Part shown: positions 60,758-64,000 of the stretch, in pieces
Numbering within the stretch: position 1 is the first letter of the stretch
How the letters are laid out: each line of letters starts with the position of its first letter
Origin: Thiodubiliella sp900128405
GTDB taxonomy: Bacteria; Pseudomonadota; Gammaproteobacteria; PS1; Pseudothioglobaceae
Direction of reading: 5' to 3'
DNA length: 64,000 nt
NCBI GenBank assembly: GCA_963682085.1
Contig: OY821614.1
Location: 1,302,001-1,366,000 of the forward strand
The notes under the pieces: model-generated
Databases searched by the model: none
What the model saw: only the letters and a program-made list of their open reading frames with translations
Told to the model about the DNA's origin: nothing
Made by a program: the position numbers and the translations under genes

Positions 60758-62041
60758 TTATAATTTTTGGAAGCATTTTTCAGCCAACGCAATAGTGTGC
60801 TCAATATCTGCGTCAGTATGTGCTGTGGAAATAAAGCCTGCTTCATAAGCACTGGGCGCTAAATAAACACCCCCTTCTAGCATTAAATGAAAAAACCGAT
60901 TAAAACGCTCAACATCACAAGCACAAGTTTGCTCAAAATTGGTTACAGCCTCTGCTTCGGTAAAAAACAAGCCAAACATACCGCCCACGACATTTGAGCT
61001 CATTGGAATATTGTTTTCTTGTGCTTTTGCCACAATGCCATTGGTTAATTTGAGTGCTTTTTGCTCTAAATTTTCGTATAAATTTTTATCCTTATCAATT
61101 TCTTTTAGCATTGCTAAGCCCGCTGCCATTGACATTGGGTTACCTGAAAGCGTCCCCGCTTGATAAACTGCACCTAAAGGAGCAATACATTCCATAATAG
61201 ATTTTTTACCACCAAATGCACCGACTGGTAGCCCGCCACCAATGACTTTACCAAGGGTTGTTAAATCAGGTTGAACGCCAAATTTTTCTTGTGCCCCCCC
61301 TTTTGCCACTCTAAAACCTGTCATTACCTCATCAAAAATTAACACAGTGCCATATTTATCACAAACTTCTCTAAGCCCTGATAAAAACCCATCAACAGGT
61401 GGGATGCAATTCATATTACCAGCAACAGGCTCAACGATAATGCAGGCAATTTCATTGCCTTTTTTAGCAAATACCTCTCTTACTTGTGCTAAATTATTGT
61501 ATTCAAGTGTTAATGTATGCTTGGCAAAATCCGCTGGCACACCTGCTGAACTAGGCTCGCCAAGTGTCAATGCACCAGAGCCTGCTTTTACTAATAATGA
61601 ATCTGAATGCCCATGATAACATCCTTCAAATTTAACAATCGTATCGCGCTTGGTAAAGCCTCGTGCTAAACGAATAGCACTCATAGTGGCTTCTGTACCC
61701 GAACTAACCATACGCACTAACTCAATAGACGGCACCAATTCACATACTTTTTTTGCCAATTTGGTTTCAATCTCAGTCGGTGCACCAAAACCCAAGCCGT
61801 TGTGCAAAACTTCCTCTACCGCACTGATAACACCTTGATTGGCATGCCCTAAAATCATCGGCCCCCATGAGGCAACAAAATCAATATATTGTTTATCATC
61901 TGCATCAAATAAATAAGCACCCTCACCTCGGGTAAAAAATATTGGCGTGCCACCTACACCTTTAAATGCTCGAACAGGAGAATTTACACCGCCTGGAATA
62001 TAGTGTTGTGCTTCATCAAATAATTGCTCTGATTTTGTCAT
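60758..62041 (-). CDS. hemL: Glutamate-1-semialdehyde 2,1-aminomutase
   Basis: A 427-residue PLP enzyme giving 5-aminolevulinate in the C5 heme pathway. Signatures: YIPGGVNSPVRAFKGVGGTP, FVASWGPMILGHANQGVI, VSSGTEATMSAIRLARGFT, CYHGHSDSLLVKAGSGALT, LIFDEVMTGFRVAKGGAQ and the PLP lysine in TTLGKVIGGGLPVGAFGG. It supplies tetrapyrroles, including siroheme, via hemD. It begins 11 bases after holB. Confidence 0.97.
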   Translation of the reverse strand: MTKSEQLFDEAQHYIPGGVNSPVRAFKGVGGTPIFFTRGEGAYLFDADDKQYIDFVASWGPMILGHANQGVISAVEEVLHNGLGFGAPTEIETKLAKKVCELVPSIELVRMVSSGTEATMSAIRLARGFTKRDTIVKFEGCYHGHSDSLLVKAGSGALTLGEPSSAGVPADFAKHTLTLEYNNLAQVREVFAKKGNEIACIIVEPVAGNMNCIPPVDGFLSGLREVCDKYGTVLIFDEVMTGFRVAKGGAQEKFGVQPDLTTLGKVIGGGLPVGAFGGKKSIMECIAPLGAVYQAGTLSGNPMSMAAGLAMLKEIDKDKNLYENLEQKALKLTNGIVAKAQENNIPMSSNVVGGMFGLFFTEAEAVTNFEQTCACDVERFNRFFHLMLEGGVYLAPSAYEAGFISTAHTDADIEHTIALAEKCFQKL

Positions 62042-62052
62042 TTTTTTAATCC

Positions 62053-63054
62053 TTAATTTAAAATTTGTGGGTAAGTTTTAAGATGGGTAATGTGCGACCA
62101 TACAATTAGCACATTATCCAATAATAATTTTATATTCACACTGGTTTTTGACAGACTAATTGCCTGTTGAATATCATGCAATAATTTAAATAAAAAATTT
62201 ATTTTTGTCATATTGATAATTTGATTAAGCTCAATCAAACCGCCTTCATGTTTAAGTGATTTTAACCGAATGCCTTCAATAATTAAATGCTGCAAACAAT
62301 TCAATACAGCAACTTCATTGCCCTCAAAATCCTCCACTTTGTTAATCATAGTTGGGTGGGTGGCAATATTTAGCAATTGGTCTTGCCAATGTTGATAATG
62401 AATAAAACTGTCTCCAGAAAGGTCTTCAATCACTTTAAAAGGCACGCCATGCGTGGCTTCTAGCAATTGTGCCACATCAAAATCTTCTTTATGCTCAATA
62501 TTTTTCTTAATCCATACTTGTGTTTCTTGACCATAAGCAGGACTAATATGCACATTTTGACAGCGTGAAACAACAGTTACTGGTAGGTTTTTAGCGTTGT
62601 GTGCCAATAAAATAATCAGCGTATTGTCTCTAGGCTCTTCCAAAGTTTTTAACAAACTATTGGCAGCATTAACATTCATTTGATCAGCATAATAAATAAT
62701 ACCAATTTGTAATTTATCAGCCGTTTTGTTCAATGCCTCACAAAACGCCCGCACCTGATCAACTCGAATATCTTTGGAACGATTTTTAGTCGTTGGATTA
62801 AGCTCACCCGCACGACAATAAATCATATTAAGGTAATTAGAACGCCTAATTAATACCGGAATATCTAAATCTTGCCGAATATTATCTTTTCTAATAATCT
62901 CATCATCATTAATCAATGTCCCTACAAGTTGCTGCATTAACTCAAACTTTCCTATCTGCGACACACCTGTAATTAACAACGCATGTGGCAGATGATTCTG
63001 GTCAATCATCTGTTTCAATATCGCAAAAGCGTTTTGGTGCCAAGGTAGTGTCAT
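62053..63054 (-). CDS. holB: DNA polymerase III, delta-prime subunit
   Basis: A 333-residue clamp-loader subunit. The N-terminal AAA+ domain has HALLITGVSQIGKFELMQQL in place of a canonical P-loop, as expected for delta-prime, YCRAGELNPTTK, IRVDQVRAFCE, NAANSLLKTLEEP and the TVVSRCQNVHISPA (SRC) motif. The C-terminal domain is helical and less conserved. The zinc-binding Cys set of E. coli HolB is not obvious. It is the first gene of the holB-hemL-HAD string. Confidence 0.9.
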   Translation of the reverse strand: MTLPWHQNAFAILKQMIDQNHLPHALLITGVSQIGKFELMQQLVGTLINDDEIIRKDNIRQDLDIPVLIRRSNYLNMIYCRAGELNPTTKNRSKDIRVDQVRAFCEALNKTADKLQIGIIYYADQMNVNAANSLLKTLEEPRDNTLIILLAHNAKNLPVTVVSRCQNVHISPAYGQETQVWIKKNIEHKEDFDVAQLLEATHGVPFKVIEDLSGDSFIHYQHWQDQLLNIATHPTMINKVEDFEGNEVAVLNCLQHLIIEGIRLKSLKHEGGLIELNQIINMTKINFLFKLLHDIQQAISLSKTSVNIKLLLDNVLIVWSHITHLKTYPQILN

Positions 63055-63129
63055 AAAAGGATCGTTCTAGCATCATCACCCTGTCTAATGCTTAAATTTA
63101 AAAAAATTTGAAATTTAATATCTAGTTGA

Positions 63130-64000
63130 TTATTCATCATTTTCGTCTTGCAAAGATTTGGCTGGAAAAATAGTCAATTGCAACTCTTCTTCATTCATTT
63201 GATAAATGGGCTGTATGCCACTTAATTGCTCACTTTCTCGTATAATAATTCCCACTCCTTCGCCACGGCGTTCTAAAAAATACTTTCTATTTACCTTTAT
63301 ATCATCATCCAATTCAATTTCAGAAAGCAATCTAGTTAACAACTCATTGCGAGTTATTTGGTTGCTAATTAGAGTGTCAACCGTCAAAGTATTTGATAAT
63401 GCACCCGGTGAGTAAAGCTCCAATCTATTGCTAAATATAAATAAACGGATTTTAGATCCAGACTTTGAATAATCACGATGCACAACTGCATTAACAATGG
63501 CTTCAAAAATAGCTTTCATACTATATTGTGGTCTTTCTGTTCTACCAACTTCTTTAGTAGCAGAAACTTTATTGTATTGCTTGACAAACTTAAAAGCATT
63601 GATAATTTGTTGATCTAACACTCCTTTAAAGTCTTGAGCATCAATTTGGTAATTAGCATCTTTTTTCACGCCATTGTAATAAACTGCTTGAATAAAACTG
63701 TTATAAAGATAATCATCTGAATTTTGACTACACATCAGCACACCAGCCACAGTAGCACTGCCATCTTGATGCAATAAGTTGCGTTTTTGCAGATCTAATT
63801 TCTCATTAATGTTGTTATCAGGAATAAAACGCTGATAAAGACTCTCTTGCAAGGTATTTATATTGGTATGTGGCACAGCTTGTTCATCAAAACGAATGAT
63901 TCCAGCTTGAGAGCGAGATTGCATAAGTCGAGCCAATTGTTCAGGCTGCATTTCTCGCTTACTACTGCCTTGACGAATAAAATAGCCTGTAGGGCTTTTG
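63130..64000 (-). CDS. AlbA_2/Schlafen-type ATP-binding protein (partial)
   Basis: The C-terminal 290 codons of a gene that begins beyond base 64000. At the window edge the frame reads SPTGYFIRQGSSKREMQP, the typical end of an AlbA_2 (Schlafen AAA_4) domain. A GHKL-type ATP-binding part follows: SMKAIFEAIVNAVVHRDYSK, SNRLELYSPGAL and RRGEGVGIIIRESE. It is a divergent transcriptional-regulator or RecG-like family, often in accessory or defence DNA. A gene-free 75 bases separates it from holB. Confidence 0.85.
   Translation of the reverse strand, partial: KSPTGYFIRQGSSKREMQPEQLARLMQSRSQAGIIRFDEQAVPHTNINTLQESLYQRFIPDNNINEKLDLQKRNLLHQDGSATVAGVLMCSQNSDDYLYNSFIQAVYYNGVKKDANYQIDAQDFKGVLDQQIINAFKFVKQYNKVSATKEVGRTERPQYSMKAIFEAIVNAVVHRDYSKSGSKIRLFIFSNRLELYSPGALSNTLTVDTLISNQITRNELLTRLLSEIELDDDIKVNRKYFLERRGEGVGIIIRESEQLSGIQPIYQMNEEELQLTIFPAKSLQDENDE

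Overview
The window is AT-rich, tightly packed chromosomal DNA from a sulfur-oxidising gammaproteobacterium. The strongest evidence is a complete reverse-type dissimilatory sulfite reductase (rDsr) operon, dsrA-B-E-F-H-C-M-K-L-J-O-P-N-R, on the minus strand at 24373-36782. The gene set and sequence style fit the SUP05/Thioglobus lineage, which includes thiotrophic mussel and clam symbionts. That placement is an inference; no rRNA gene lies in the window.

Layout. 1-6005: the 3' end of trpC, an OsmC protein, two small unknown genes, tRNA-Ser(GCU), thiG, a miniature transposable element (MITE), a frameshifted LysR gene with a divergent LysE/TauE exporter pair, and a DUF6172-like gene. 6139-9836: bioF-bioH-purE-purK and a small gene. 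9882-13310 (minus): an envelope and one-carbon cluster with a glutaredoxin, folD, kdsB, a YcaR-like gene, lpxK and psiE. 13530-15977: a LolC/E permease, lolD and an unknown gene. 16004-19661 (minus): a Na+-pumping oxaloacetate decarboxylase operon ending in panD, followed by tRNA-Leu(CAA) and infA. 20203-24360: metF, an HTH protein, hemD, a DUF72-like gene, a Ca/Na antiporter and tsaE. 24373-36782: dsr. 37146-46236: gltD, rplS, xerD, greA, and a carA-mlaA-carB cluster facing an HMA gene and thiS. 46277-49775: two surface or secreted Lcl/DUF1566 genes, one with FN3-like repeats and a heptanucleotide tandem repeat just upstream. 50027-64000: a PP-loop ATPase, prmA, a one-Cys DsrC/TusE paralogue, alaS, yciO and RNase AM-like genes, glmS, a TolC-like gene, a HAD phosphatase, hemL, holB and a partial AlbA_2/Schlafen-type gene.

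How the genes work together. DsrEFH and DsrC should relay sulfane sulfur to DsrAB. DsrL would supply electrons or release sulfur, and DsrMKJOP would link the DsrC redox cycle to the quinone and cytochrome pools. DsrN modifies siroheme and DsrR supports expression or maturation. A separate one-Cys DsrC/TusE near a PP-loop ATPase may form a tRNA-thiolation branch.

The most novel material is twofold. First, there is a MITE family with ends GAGACCTTTGCATAAATATG / CATATTTATGCAAAGGTCTC. It is present as 162-, 100- and 74-bp internal-deletion forms plus decayed pieces, two of them with perfect 5-bp target duplications. Copies or ends abut or contribute to gltD, metF, oadB, carB, alaS and a small secreted peptide gene. 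Second, there is an eight-copy ATACTRA heptamer repeat 54 bp upstream of the start of an FN3/Lcl surface lipoprotein, a plausible promoter-length phase-variation switch.
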